DNA of 64,000 bases from Methylorubrum populi (GCF_002355515.1 NZ_AP014809.1:1368001-1432000), one strand, 5' to 3'; shown: positions 8,892 through 18,292, counted from the first letter of the stretch. Numbers and translations are program-made. Notes: generated by a model from the sequence alone, not told the origin.

Positions 8892-10319
8892 TCAGCCCCC
8901 CGTCACCGCGGCCTTGATCGCCTCGTCGTAGGGCAGAACCTTCGCACCGGATCGTGCCGCCGCAGCTTCCGCATCGCGCTTCAGCAGGTACGGAGCGATC
9001 CCGTCCGAGCCGACGACGTAGAAGGCTTCCCTCGCAAACAGCTTGATGCCGCGCGAGCTATCGAAGACGTAGGCGACGTTGATCTCCTTGCCCTTGGCCT
9101 TGAGATCGTTGACCGCGCCGAGGGTACAGGCCGCACTCGAATAGGGCAGGATGTCGCCGTCCTTCACCCAGATCTCGCCGGCCTTGCGAGGATCGGAGAT
9201 CGGCTTCTTGCAGAACGCGTCCTCACCCGAGACCTCGTAGTTGGCGGTGCTGGCGCGCTGCGTGTCGTAGTCGAGGCCGCGTTCGGCGAAGGCCTTGCGC
9301 ACGGGCTTGTCGTTGACCCAGGCATCGACGTCGAATTCCTTCACGCGGTCAAGCTTCTGCAGGACCTTCACGTCCTCCTTCGCAGCATCGACGAGTTGCG
9401 GCTTGATGGTCGGATCGATCGTCATGATGCCGCCCGGGCCGAGGAAGATGTAGACGACCTCCTTGTCGGTGCCGGTCCAGGCCGCGATCTGCTCGGCAGC
9501 GCGCTTCGGATCGGCCTTCACCCAAGCCTGCGCATCGAGAATGGCCTGAAGATAGGCATCGACGATCTCAGGATATTGCTGGGCGAAGTCGGAACGCACG
9601 ACGACACCGTGCCAGGTCGGCAGATTGGTCTCGACGCCGTCGAAGACCTTGCGAGCGAAACCCCGGAACGGCAGCAACTCGGCGAAGGGCACGAAATCGG
9701 CGTGCGCATCGATCTTCTTCTCCTGCAGGTTGGTCGAACCGACCTCCGGACTCTGGTTGACCAGCCGGAAGTAGGTCTGCGGATAATTCTTGTCCTGCAG
9801 CGCCTTGAGCACCATGCCGTGGGCCGCCGAGCCGAACGGCACACTGACGATTTTGCCCTTGAGATCTTCGAACGAGTAGGCATCGGTCTCTTTGTTGACC
9901 ACGATGCCGTTGCCGGAGCCGTGAAGGTTGTAGGCCGCGACGGCGATGAGTTCGGACCGGCTTTCGGGGTTGTTCTTGAACGTATAGCCGTTCACGACGA
10001 GCGGATAATCACCCATGGCACCGAATTGCAGCTTTCCGGCCATCATCCCGTTGGTGACTGGCGGCCCCGAGGTGAAATTCTGCCAATCGAGCTGAATCTT
10101 GATGTCGGCATACTTGCCGGACTTCGGCAGGTGCTTCTCGATGAGCTTCAACTGACGGACCACGACGCCGACGGTGGCGGTGTTCGTCGTCGTATCCTGC
10201 GTCCCGATCCCGACATTCAGCACGGTCTGGGCCTGCGCGGGTGAGCGCCAAGCGATCCCCGCTGCCGCCAGAAGCGCGAGAGCGGACACCGTGCCTCGTC
10301 TCAACACCATCGACGTCAT
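8892..10319 (-). CDS. ABC transporter substrate-binding protein with a probable C-terminal NosL-like domain
   Basis: About 475 residues. A signal peptide (RRGTVSALALLAAAGIAW, cleavage after PAQAQ) leads into an NMT1/SsuA-type binding fold (FTSGPPVTNGMMAGKLQFGAMGDYPL, then the GKIVSVPFGSAAHGMVLKAL hinge region). SsuA-like proteins normally end near residue 330. Here a further ~130 residues follow (from DAFCKKPISDP), including SAACTL, AYVFDSSRG, AREAFYVVGSD and GAKVLPYDEAI, which resemble the last part of NosL, a copper-binding lipoprotein of nitrous-oxide reductase assembly. That match is by eye. ATG 10319 is my choice; the frame is open to 10394. The substrate is unknown. Confidence 0.8.
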   Translation of the reverse strand: MTSMVLRRGTVSALALLAAAGIAWRSPAQAQTVLNVGIGTQDTTTNTATVGVVVRQLKLIEKHLPKSGKYADIKIQLDWQNFTSGPPVTNGMMAGKLQFGAMGDYPLVVNGYTFKNNPESRSELIAVAAYNLHGSGNGIVVNKETDAYSFEDLKGKIVSVPFGSAAHGMVLKALQDKNYPQTYFRLVNQSPEVGSTNLQEKKIDAHADFVPFAELLPFRGFARKVFDGVETNLPTWHGVVVRSDFAQQYPEIVDAYLQAILDAQAWVKADPKRAAEQIAAWTGTDKEVVYIFLGPGGIMTIDPTIKPQLVDAAKEDVKVLQKLDRVKEFDVDAWVNDKPVRKAFAERGLDYDTQRASTANYEVSGEDAFCKKPISDPRKAGEIWVKDGDILPYSSAACTLGAVNDLKAKGKEINVAYVFDSSRGIKLFAREAFYVVGSDGIAPYLLKRDAEAAAARSGAKVLPYDEAIKAAVTGG

Positions 10320-10482
10320 CGCGCGCTCCGTCTCGTCTTGAGATGCCGGCTCGACATCGCAGTCATGATCAGGTGTTGGATCGGCGCTGATCAAACGGAG
10401 ACGCGGAAGTCGAGTCGATTAGTTGCGAAAATCGTCTGGCGGCCCGCATCGATGGCGCAACTTTGAGCGAGAAGCATTCGAA

Positions 10483-11181
10483 TTAGGCGGCCTCCTCTCC
10501 ACCGGGCATCCGAGCGAGGAGGTCGGGGCGTTGAATCAGGATCTGCGAGCGCCGCGTCGTCACCACGCCCTGTTCGGAGAGGCGCTTCAGGCTGATCGTC
10601 ACCCATTGCCGGGTGGCACCGACCATGTGGGCGAGATCCGCATGCGTGAAGTCGGCCGCGATCAGCACACCTCCCTCCTCCTCGACGCCGTAGAGTCCTG
10701 AGAGGTGGATCAACAGGAAGGCCAGGCGATCGGTGATCGAGCGCGTGCCCAGCATCTGAGCGAGGGCCGAGTAGCAGCGGCCCTTGAAGGTCAGCCCGTC
10801 GATGATGCCGAAGGCCAGAGACGGGATGCGACCCACGAGCTGCTTCAGGGCCGCGCCCGGAAGATGCAGCACGGTGGAGTTGCTCGCGGCCATGCCGGAC
10901 CAGCTATGGCAGCCCGACCCGAACACCTCGGGGCCGCCGACGAAGTTGCCGGGATACCAGTAGGCGAGTGTGATCTCGCGGCCGGTCGGCGCGGCGTAGA
11001 AGACGCGGATGCGGCCGGTCTCGATCAGCCAGATGCCGTCGTTCGGCGTCTCCTGCGTGAACAGGGTCGCGCCGCGATAGAGGACGCGGCGGTGGCCCCG
11101 CTCCAGGACCTGCTTGCGCTCGGCCTCGCTCAGTCCTTCCAGCAAGGGGCGGGGGCCGGCTGGCTGGGGAAACGATTCCAT
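10483..11181 (-). CDS. Crp/Fnr family transcriptional regulator
   Basis: About 232 residues with an N-terminal cyclic-nucleotide-binding fold (LFTQETPNDGIWLIETGRIRVFY, then LAYWYPGNFVGGPEVFG), a dimerisation helix and a C-terminal winged helix (FTHADLAHMVGATRQWVTIS as recognition region). None of the cysteine clusters of Fnr is visible, so oxygen sensing through an Fe-S cluster is not indicated. It lies between the transporter genes downstream and the HEAT/ferredoxin/flavoprotein genes upstream on the same strand, so it is the obvious candidate regulator of the redox block. ATG 11181 was chosen; an in-frame start 84 bp upstream is possible. Confidence 0.85.
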   Translation of the reverse strand: MESFPQPAGPRPLLEGLSEAERKQVLERGHRRVLYRGATLFTQETPNDGIWLIETGRIRVFYAAPTGREITLAYWYPGNFVGGPEVFGSGCHSWSGMAASNSTVLHLPGAALKQLVGRIPSLAFGIIDGLTFKGRCYSALAQMLGTRSITDRLAFLLIHLSGLYGVEEEGGVLIAADFTHADLAHMVGATRQWVTISLKRLSEQGVVTTRRSQILIQRPDLLARMPGGEEAA

Positions 11182-11376
11182 CTGGCTCGTGCCTCGCAAG
11201 CATGTCGGAAGCGAGAGACCCGATGAAAGGTGGGCCGTGTCCGTCCGACCTGGGATGGGCTGCATGGGCTGACCCTCGGCGATGACCGACGAAGCGCAGC
11301 AATCCCTGTACCAGCTCTAAACTGCAAGTCCCCCGAGCCGGTCGGAGGCAGGATCCGCCGACGCGCGCCGCCTGCC

Positions 11377-11424
11377 GACGCGAAGAGGCGGTGGACCCTC
11401 CCGGATCCACCGCCTCTTCGCGTC
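11377..11424 (-). terminator. Long perfect stem-loop downstream of the HEAT-repeat gene
   Basis: A 19-bp perfect inverted repeat (11377-11395 with 11406-11424) and a 10-nt loop lies 22 bp after the stop codon of the HEAT-repeat gene. No T tract follows. It probably ends or attenuates the flavoprotein-ferredoxin-HEAT transcript before the Crp gene. Confidence 0.6.
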
Positions 11425-11446
11425 GTCTTGCCGTGACCTCTCCGCT

Positions 11447-12412
11447 TCAGACTTCCGCACTACACCGGCCGATGGCCCAGCGGATCAGCTTGCGCACGTC
11501 CGGATCGGGATCGTCGGAAGCGCGCTCAAGGAAGGACAGCGCCTGCGGATGGGCGATCTCGCCGAGCGCTGCAGCCGCCTCCTTGCGCAGGTTGCTGACA
11601 TCGGAGGACAACGCCCGGCCGAGCACGTCGATGGCGGCGATCGACTTGATCCGGCCGAGGGCATTGGCAGCCTTGGTCCTCACCTGCCAGACCGGGTCGG
11701 CCATCGCCGCGATCAACGGCTCGACCGCCTCGGGCAGCCGGCTCTTGGCGATGGAGACCGCGGCCTCCTCGCGCACCTGCCAGTTCTCGTCCTGCAACCC
11801 GGCGAGCAGCGTCGAGACACCGGGACCGCCGGAGCGCAGGAAGACGAGCGCCGACATCGTCGCGCGCCGCACGCTGGCATCGCCGTCCCGCGCCGTGGCG
11901 AGCAGGGCGGGGAGCGCTTCCTCGGCCTTGAGATATCCGATGACGCCGAGGCCCTCGCGGCGGACCTCCGGCGCGGCGCTCTGCAGCGCCTTGAGGGCCG
12001 CCGAGAGCGCATCGGGAATGACAAGTTCGCGCAAGGCCCGGAGCGCCGCCGCCTGGACGAACGGATCGGCATGCTCCGCCCTCTCGATGAGCAGCGGGCC
12101 GCAGGTCGGCTCCTTCTTCTCGGAGAGTGTCTCGGCGGCAACCCGGCGCACGTCCTCGTCCGCATCCTCCAGGGAGCGGACGAGCCCCTCGACCACGTCG
12201 GGGCCGTCATGCTCGTCGAGGGCCTTGGCGGCGGCGGCGCGCACGGTGGCATCGTCGTCGGCGAGCCCCTTGAGCAGCAGGACCTTGGCCTCGGCGCCCA
12301 CCGCTTCGGCCAGCTCCATCATCGCCACGCGGCGGATGCCGGGATCGGGATCGGCGGCGCGCTCGGCCAGATCCTCGATGTCGTCGTCGAAGGTTTCAAA
12401 GACCGGTGCCAT
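11447..12412 (-). CDS. HEAT-repeat (PBS lyase HEAT-like) protein
   Basis: A 321-residue solenoid of about ten ~31-residue helical repeats, each ending in forms such as DPDPGIRRVAMMELAEAVG, DATVRAAAAKALDEH, DEDVRRVAAETLSEK and DGDASVRRATMSALVFL. Such proteins act as scaffolds or chaperones. No catalytic motif or signal peptide is seen. The start at 12412 leaves 8 bp from the ferredoxin stop, so the two are translationally close. Its place directly behind a ferredoxin and an AprA-like flavoprotein suggests it assembles or docks that redox pair; this is inference from order. Confidence 0.85.
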   Translation of the reverse strand: MAPVFETFDDDIEDLAERAADPDPGIRRVAMMELAEAVGAEAKVLLLKGLADDDATVRAAAAKALDEHDGPDVVEGLVRSLEDADEDVRRVAAETLSEKKEPTCGPLLIERAEHADPFVQAAALRALRELVIPDALSAALKALQSAAPEVRREGLGVIGYLKAEEALPALLATARDGDASVRRATMSALVFLRSGGPGVSTLLAGLQDENWQVREEAAVSIAKSRLPEAVEPLIAAMADPVWQVRTKAANALGRIKSIAAIDVLGRALSSDVSNLRKEAAAALGEIAHPQALSFLERASDDPDPDVRKLIRWAIGRCSAEV

Positions 12413-12420
12413 GGTCGACC

Positions 12421-12654
12421 TCAGCGCAGCAGGTAGGGAATGTTGACCTTGACCGCGTTCGTCGGGCAATCGACCTCACAGGGCATGCAATACCAGCACT
12501 CGTCGTACTTCATGTAGGCCTTCTGCCGGGTCTCATCGATCGCGAGGATGTCGAGCGGGCAGACATCGACGCAGACGCGGCAACCCTTCTCGGCGATGCA
12601 CTTGTCGTCGTCGATGACGACCGCGGCGCTCTTGGCCTGGGTGATGATGGGCAT
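12421..12654 (-). CDS. Two-[4Fe-4S] ferredoxin
   Basis: 77 residues. Cysteine ligand sets are CIAEKGCRVCVDVCP (with three extra residues in the first spacing) and CWYCMPCEVDCP, giving two [4Fe-4S] clusters. The insert in the first set and the aromatic ECWYC resemble ferredoxins paired with adenylylsulfate-reductase-like or fumarate-reductase-like flavoproteins. It sits 43 bp after such a flavoprotein gene and 8 bp before the HEAT gene. Probably the electron partner of the flavoprotein. Confidence 0.88.
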   Translation of the reverse strand: MPIITQAKSAAVVIDDDKCIAEKGCRVCVDVCPLDILAIDETRQKAYMKYDECWYCMPCEVDCPTNAVKVNIPYLLR

Positions 12655-12697
12655 GGTTCGTCTCCGTGTCTGATCGGGAGAGGATGCTCGCGAAGAC

Positions 12698-14440
12698 TTA
12701 TTCGGCGGCGACCGGCGTCTTGATGCGGAGCTGGTGATAGGCGCTCATCTCCTCGTCGGCGACGGGCACGATGAAGGGGTCGACCGCGCGCTTGGCGCTC
12801 GTCATCCGGCCCTTCTCATCCTTGAACAGGACCGTGTGGCAGGCCCATTCCGGCCGCGTCTCGGGATGATCGACGCGAAGGTGGTAGAATCCCCAGCGGC
12901 TCTCGGTGCGGTAGAGCGAGGCGTGGGCGGCCATGTCGGCGCAGTCGAGGATCGACTGCATCTCCAGGGCGCGGTGCAGCTCGTGCGGATCGCGGGCGCA
13001 GAGAAGGTCGAGGTCGGCGCGGATCTCGCTGAACCTGCGCTGGCCGAGCTCCATCTTGGCGGTGACCTTGGGGGGCTCGAGATAGTCGTTCACCAGGCGG
13101 CGGGTCTTGAACTCCATCTCGTGCGGGGTCAGGCCGTCATCGCGGCGCGTCGGGGCGAGGACGCGCGCCTGCTCGGCCAGAACGTCGCCCTCGTCGTAGG
13201 CGGAGAGGCTCGTCGCGGCGCAGTAAGCGGCCGCGTCCGCCCCGGCGATGCCGCCGTTCACGAAGGCGCCGAGCATGTAGTTGTGCGGCACGCTCGCCAT
13301 GTCGCCGACGGCGTAGAGGCCGGGCACGGTGGTCCGGGCGTTCTCGTCCACGAAGACACCCGAAGCCGAGTGGCCTGAGCAGAAGCCGATCTCCGAGATG
13401 TGCATCTCGACCGGCCGCCTGCGGTAATCGGTGCCGCGCCGCTCATGGAAGCGCCCGCGGGAGGGTCGCTCGTTCGAGTGCAGGATCGTCTCGATCTCAG
13501 AGATCGTTTCCTCGCGCAGGTGGTCCATCTTGAGGAAGACCGGGCCGTTGCCCCCCTGCAATTCACGCCAGAACTCCAGCATCATCTGGCCCGACCAGTA
13601 ATCGCACTCGATGAAGCGCTCGCCCTTGTTGTTGGCCGTAAAACCGCCGAACGGGCCGGTGACGTAGGCGCAGGAAGGGCCGTTATAGTCCTTGATCAGC
13701 GGGTTGATCTGGTAGCATTCGAGGTTCGCGAGCTGCGCGCCCGCATGGTAGGCCATCGCGTAGCCGTCGCCGCAATTGGCCGCGTTCTCGTAGGTGCCGA
13801 ACAGGTAGCCGGAGGCCGGCAGGCCGAGCCGCCCGGCCGCGCCGCAGGCCAGCACCACGGCCTTGGCCTTCACAATGAGAAATTCGGAGGTGCGGGTGTT
13901 GACGCTGATCGCGCCGGCGATGCGCCCGTCCGCGTCCTTGAGGAGGCGGGTCGCCATGTAGCGGTTGGTGACCGCGACCTGGAGCCGGCGAAGCTGTCGG
14001 TAGAGTACCTTCTTGACGTTGTGCCCCTCGGGCATCGGCAGCACGTAGGTCCCCATATGGTGGACCTTGCGCATGTTGTACTCGCCCGAGCCGTCCTTCT
14101 CGAACTTCACCCCGAGCTTATCGAGGTACTGGATCATCGGGAACGAGCCCTGGGCGTAGGCCATCACCGCCCTCTGGTTGACGATGCCGTCGTTGGCGAC
14201 CGTGATCTCTTTCACGTACTGCTCGGGCGTCGCGTAGCCCGGCACGACGGCGTTGTTCAGCCCGTCCATGCCCATGCTGATCGCGCCGGAGCGCTTCACG
14301 TTGGCCTTCTCCATCAGCAGCACCCGCAGCTGAGGGTCGGCCTCCTTGGCCTTGATGGCGGCCATCGGACCGCCGGTGCCGCCGCCGATCACGAGAAGGT
14401 CGGTCTCGACGATGTCGACCTTGGGGCTGGTGTCGCTCAT
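12698..14440 (-). CDS. FAD-dependent oxidoreductase, fumarate reductase / adenylylsulfate reductase alpha-like
   Basis: About 580 residues. The FAD-binding LLVIGGGTGGPMAAIKAKE is followed by a conserved KRSGAISMGMDGLNNAV loop like the RSGAVAQGL loop of AprA, an internal VVLACGAAGRLGLPAS, the substrate-domain stretch CYQINPLIKDYNGPSCAYVTGP and the second FAD contact GLYAVGDMASVPHNYMLGAFVNGG. The C-terminal domain holds paired-helix blocks. Unlike classical AprA it is partnered by a small ferredoxin and a HEAT protein. The reaction is not known. Starts at 14440 (MSDTSPK), 14443 or 14449 are all possible. It follows the DUF971 gene by 66 bp. Confidence 0.82.
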   Translation of the reverse strand: MSDTSPKVDIVETDLLVIGGGTGGPMAAIKAKEADPQLRVLLMEKANVKRSGAISMGMDGLNNAVVPGYATPEQYVKEITVANDGIVNQRAVMAYAQGSFPMIQYLDKLGVKFEKDGSGEYNMRKVHHMGTYVLPMPEGHNVKKVLYRQLRRLQVAVTNRYMATRLLKDADGRIAGAISVNTRTSEFLIVKAKAVVLACGAAGRLGLPASGYLFGTYENAANCGDGYAMAYHAGAQLANLECYQINPLIKDYNGPSCAYVTGPFGGFTANNKGERFIECDYWSGQMMLEFWRELQGGNGPVFLKMDHLREETISEIETILHSNERPSRGRFHERRGTDYRRRPVEMHISEIGFCSGHSASGVFVDENARTTVPGLYAVGDMASVPHNYMLGAFVNGGIAGADAAAYCAATSLSAYDEGDVLAEQARVLAPTRRDDGLTPHEMEFKTRRLVNDYLEPPKVTAKMELGQRRFSEIRADLDLLCARDPHELHRALEMQSILDCADMAAHASLYRTESRWGFYHLRVDHPETRPEWACHTVLFKDEKGRMTSAKRAVDPFIVPVADEEMSAYHQLRIKTPVAAE

Positions 14441-14506
14441 CATGCACACTCGCTGGTCGGACGCTGGCGTCTGCCGCGCACGCGAAAGGGAAGAAAAGCT
14501 CGGCGC

Positions 14507-14878
14507 TCACGCCGCCTGGGGCGTGCGCTCCGAGGTGATGCCGATCGGCGGCACGGTGTTCTCCCGGGCGAGATCGCGCAGGTAGACCCACGGGAAGATC
14601 CCGCGCGCATGCCCATCGGAGAAGCCGAGATTCACTGCATAGCCGCCAAGCGGCTCGATCTTGGTCACGGACACTGCCTGGAAGGTGGCGGGGAAGCGGC
14701 CCTCGATCCGGTCGCGAGTGCACCAAGCGCAGCGGCAGCGCAGCCTGAGCATCTCGGCCGGCAGGACGGCCGCCTCGCCGTTCGCCCAGGTCAGGCGCAG
14801 GTCGCGGCCACCGCGAGAGACGACGGCATCGGTCGGGACCGCGTCGGGATCGAAGGGCGGTTGATCGGGCGGGCTCAT
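14507..14878 (-). CDS. DUF971 (gamma-butyrobetaine-hydroxylase-like N-terminal) protein
   Basis: 123 residues. The central region RDLRLTWANGEAAVLPAEMLR followed by LRCRCAWC and KIEPLGGYAVNLGFSDGHARGIFPWVYL is the DUF971 pattern (small zinc-binding fold also at the N-terminus of gamma-butyrobetaine hydroxylase). The cysteines in LRCRCAWC are likely metal ligands. Stand-alone DUF971 proteins often sit near Fe-S or Mrp-type genes. This one begins the minus-strand run that continues with the flavoprotein, ferredoxin and HEAT genes. A GGAAG precedes ATG 14878. Confidence 0.82.
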   Translation of the reverse strand: MSPPDQPPFDPDAVPTDAVVSRGGRDLRLTWANGEAAVLPAEMLRLRCRCAWCTRDRIEGRFPATFQAVSVTKIEPLGGYAVNLGFSDGHARGIFPWVYLRDLARENTVPPIGITSERTPQAA

Positions 14879-14996
14879 CGGCGCTTCCGTTATCCAGTGG
14901 TGCCCGCAGGCAAGCGGATTAGAGCCAGTGGGAGGCGCTCCAGCGAGCAATTAGTTGCCGGAGAGAGTCGAAAGGTTCGGCCGCATCTGCGCATCG

Positions 14997-15726
14997 ACAT
15001 TTGCCGGCTATGGCTGCAGTGCTGTTTTTTGTCAGGCCCTCGATGCGCGCGGGCCGACCCGGGCGGTGGGCATCGCGAAGTACCAGAAGGTCTACGATCC
15101 CGGCCGGCGGCTCGTGCCGCCATCCGGCCGGGCACGCAAACCCGCGCCGGATCAGGAGCCGCGGGAGGCCGAGGCGGCTCTGGCTACGCTGCCCTGGCGG
15201 TGCGTGACGTGGCGGTGGGACACGAAGGGCGCGCTCTCGGCCCGGTTTGCCATGACCCGCGTGCGGGTGGGCGACGGCCCGGTCTGGGCCAACAACCGCC
15301 ATCTGCCGGGCGACGAGGTCTGGCTGGTGCGCGAGTGACGCGCCTCGGGTGGGCGCAAATTCTACCTGTCCAACCTGCCGCCCCGCACGACCCGGAGCGT
15401 CCTGGCCGGCACGATCAAGGCGCGCTGGGCCTGCGGGCAGGGCCACCGGCAGCTCAAGGAGGAGCTTGGCCTCGACCACTTCGCGGGCCGGGCTGCACCG
15501 GCACGCGCTGATGGCGTGCATCGCCTGCGCCTCGCTCAGCCCGAACGAGCGGATCGGGGGAAAAACGATGGCCGGCCTACCGGGACCGCCGCCGTCTCCG
15601 AGCCTGCCGGCGGTGCGTCAGGCCATCATCGGCCGGCTGTTCGTCGGCCTCATTCCGCCCATGCGAGGCCCGCACTGTCGGCGCCGCTTCCGGCTGCCGT
15701 CTGACATCAAAGTGTCCAGGTCGTAA
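14997..15726 (+). pseudogene. Decayed IS701-family transposase
   Basis: Three frames together spell the C-terminal half of an IS701-type DDE transposase. AGYGCSAVF and AVGIAKYQKVYDP come first, then WRCVTWRWDTKGALSARF, RVRVGDGP and LPGDEVWLVRE ending in a stop (about 15338). A shifted frame carries [39 protein letters not shown], and the last piece is [11 protein letters not shown]. No start codon or first half is present. It marks the left side of the accessory region that ends at the adhesin gene. Confidence 0.75.
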
Positions 15727-15736
15727 GAGGCCCTGT

Positions 15737-16104
15737 CATCGCTGCCGACCATCTGATCGCGGCGCGAGCGTTGCGTGGAGTACGGGAACGATGTCGCGGC
15801 AGCCCTCGACCATGCCCGCCACGCACTCGGTCAGGTGTTCAGGAGCGATCGTTCGGAGAAGGGATCACCGGACACGCATCATTCGCCGACAAGGTCTCGG
15901 AGGCCTGACACCACACGGCATAGGCACGTTCGCGCACCTCGAAGGCGGTGCGCAGCAGCGTGTCCGGCTCGCCGCGTGCCTCCGGCAGCAGGATGAGCCC
16001 GAGGTCGTTCGACTTGCAGTTGAGCACCTTGGCAGCCTCGCATCGCCACGTCGCGTCAGCCGCGACGAAGAGAAGTTCAGGTCCGGACAGATACATCTGG
16101 ATCA
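15737..16104 (-). repeat. Left arm of a 368-bp inverted duplication
   Basis: The reverse complement matches 18293-18660 with only a few mismatches over 368 bp (seen for example at the boundaries TGATCCAGATG and GGCAGCGATG). Each arm carries the same reading frame ending in NDACPVIPSPNDRS with stretch YLSGPELLFVAADATWRCEA, which I do not recognise. On this arm the frame runs 16201-15839 with a different N-terminus, which shows that the arms are fragments with unrelated outer sequence. Confidence 0.85.
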
Positions 16105-16701
16105 CCAGCGTCTCGCACCAAAGTAGAAAATGCACAGAACGCGCTTTATAATTGCGCGCAGTCTTTATCCGCCGGAGCACATTGCGCGCCGGCGCGGTCA
16201 TGTCGAGTGGTCAAGCTGCGTAGCACCCGCGCGTACAGTGCATTTTGAATGCATTGAACCTTGTTGGCCTTCTGGAGCAGCGTGCCATGCAGAGCGCACA
16301 CAACCTCCAGCGCAGATGAGTGTGTGAGCCTCGCTGTTGGCGACGTGCCTCAAGCTCGTACAAATCCGCCTGAACCAAGCTATCGCACTCGGTGTAGCGT
16401 ATGTTTCTAAATGCGTCCCATAATATACTCTGAGATTTTTATTAAAATTGTCCCTAATCATAGCGAAAAGACTTTTCCGCGCTGGATACATAAATATTCG
16501 TCCTCCGTCTGATCTCAAGCTTCCCTTTGGCGTTGAACCTTCGCTATTCGAAAGGCACTAGAAAATGCAGGCCTTTCTCTCGCCACCAAAATCGGAGCAT
16601 GACGCAGCTGTCAGCCGGACCTCTCAGGGCGCGAAGAGGTGTTCGAGAGGCTTACCGGCCGATAGCTCTCATACCGACGGTCAGGAGCGCGCGACAGACA
16701 T
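16105..16701. other. AT-richer intergenic stretch ahead of a LysR gene
   Basis: Nothing recognisable is encoded. Base composition is clearly lower in GC than the flanks, especially 16380-16520. A 106-residue minus-strand frame (16518-16198) has no family features. The last part probably holds the promoter of the LysR gene. Confidence 0.4.
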
Positions 16702-17685
16702 ATGCCCAATGCACAGATGTTGCGTGACATGGCCCTCTTCGTCGAAGTGGCCAAACAGAAAAGCTTCAGCAAAGCCGCAGCCACCCTGGGCATGCCGATC
16801 TCGTCGCTCTCGCGGCGGATTTCTCACTTCGAACAGGTGGTGGGCCTGCGGCTGCTCGACCGTACCACACGGCGCCTCGTCCTCACGTCGTACGGCGAGG
16901 CCTACCTCGCCCAGGCCTCGCGACTGGTCGAAGAGGCGCAGCAGGCCTTCGACAATCTCGTGGCCGAGGCCAAGGGCCCGAGCGGGTTCCTCAAGATCGC
17001 CGCGCCGCCAGACTTATGGGTGCTGCAACACTTCTCGCGGATCGTCACGGAGTTCGCCAAGCTTCACGAGCACATCCGCGTACATGTCGATCTGAAGCCC
17101 AGCGCCGTCGATCTCCTGGGCGACAACTACGATCTGGCCGTGACCCTCGAGGAGCCGCGTGAGACCTCGCTGATCATGCGCAAGGTGGCCGAGGTCGGAA
17201 ACGGCCTCTTCGCCTCACCAACTTATCTCAGGGCTCGCGGCTGGCCCGGAGGGCCACACGCTCTTGAGAACCACAGTGCCATCGTCCCGATCCAAGGTGC
17301 GGGCACGACGTGGTCCCTCAGCCGCGGTGACGAAACTGTTCCGGTCCCGGTAAACGGGCCGCTCTCCTGCAACTCAGCGAACTTGGCCCGCCAGCTTGCA
17401 CTGGCCGGACAAGGCATCTTCAGCGCGCACCGCCTCAGCGTCGCGCGCGATGTGGCCAATGGCCGACTGGAGCAGGTGCTGCCGGAGTGGGACCTGCCGC
17501 CGACGCCGGTCTACATCGTCACGACCTCACGCCTGCTGCCGGCAAAAACACGCAGCTTCATCGACTTCGCGATGAAGCAACTCCCAGCCATGCTGGCTGC
17601 CGGAACCGGAGGCGAGGCCTTGATGCGCCGGACCGGTATGCCTGCGGGTGAAGCGAGCCGACCCTCCGCAGCCGCGAGTTGGTAG
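16702..17685 (+). CDS. LysR-family transcriptional regulator
   Basis: 327 residues. The N-terminal winged helix is canonical: FVEVAKQKSFSKAAATLGMP, SSLSRRISHFEQVVGLRLLD and RTTRRLVLTSYGEAYL. The periplasmic-binding-type effector domain starts near residue 92 (GFLKIAAPPDLWVL) and contains LGDNYDLAVTLEEP. Transport or metabolic target genes normally sit divergently, but none is present. The last ~25 residues (from GGEALMRR) may read into the adjoining IS5 relic, so the natural C-terminus could differ. The gene lies between the two inverted 368-bp arms. Confidence 0.85.
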   Translation: MPNAQMLRDMALFVEVAKQKSFSKAAATLGMPISSLSRRISHFEQVVGLRLLDRTTRRLVLTSYGEAYLAQASRLVEEAQQAFDNLVAEAKGPSGFLKIAAPPDLWVLQHFSRIVTEFAKLHEHIRVHVDLKPSAVDLLGDNYDLAVTLEEPRETSLIMRKVAEVGNGLFASPTYLRARGWPGGPHALENHSAIVPIQGAGTTWSLSRGDETVPVPVNGPLSCNSANLARQLALAGQGIFSAHRLSVARDVANGRLEQVLPEWDLPPTPVYIVTTSRLLPAKTRSFIDFAMKQLPAMLAAGTGGEALMRRTGMPAGEASRPSAAASW

Positions 17686-17689
17686 CGGA

Positions 17690-17932
17690 CACGATCGAGT
17701 GCTTCGCTCGGTTGAAGGGTGATCAGCGCACCGAATGACCTGCGGCACGGAAAGCTTTCTCGGCATTCCCGGCGCTGGGTCGTCGAGCGTTCCTCCGCCT
17801 GGGCTACCCGCTTCCGTCGGCTCGTCAAAGACTACGAGCGCTATGCAAGCACGTTGGCAGTCCTGCATCTCGTCGCCTTCGTCTGCCGCATGCTCAAAAA
17901 AGGCCGCTCTAATCGCGGCAAGTTCATAACAG
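17690..17932 (+). pseudogene. C-terminal remnant of an IS5-family transposase
   Basis: Frame pieces TIECFARLKG and then, after a shift, RRWVVERSSAWATRFRRLVKDYERYASTLAVLHLVAFVCRMLKK give the end of an IS5-type DDE transposase, including the conserved RRWVVER with its catalytic glutamate. The N-terminal part and inverted repeats are missing. It abuts the LysR gene. Confidence 0.75.
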
Positions 17933-17935
17933 CCC

Positions 17936-18292
17936 CTAGAATCTGCGCACCAAAGCAGGCAAAAAACCACACAGCTTGATTCATCTGCCCGACATTCGTG
18001 GAAAAGTATTTTTTATTTACGAAGGAGAAAAATGCGCGTCATATGACGGATCCTTCAACAAAAAACGTCTGGTAAGCTCTTGCTGCGCGAAGCCATGTGC
18101 ATGGTGGCCCGAAACCCGGCTTGGCCCAGCGCCAAGTTGATCGGATAATGCATTCAAAAGGCGGTGAGCAAAGCGATCTTATAATCTGCAATCTCGACAA
18201 ACCGCCGAGTTCGCGCGATTTTCCCGCTTCAATCGGTTGCGCGCAATCAGAAGGCGCAAAGGAAGCGCTTTCTATTTCTCTGAAAAGCTCAA
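17936..18292. other. AT-richer stretch between the IS5 relic and the right inverted arm
   Basis: No gene recognised. It contains a long AT-rich tract around 18001-18060. A frame opening at 18097 runs into the right arm of the inverted duplication but its first 65 codons have no family features. Confidence 0.4.
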
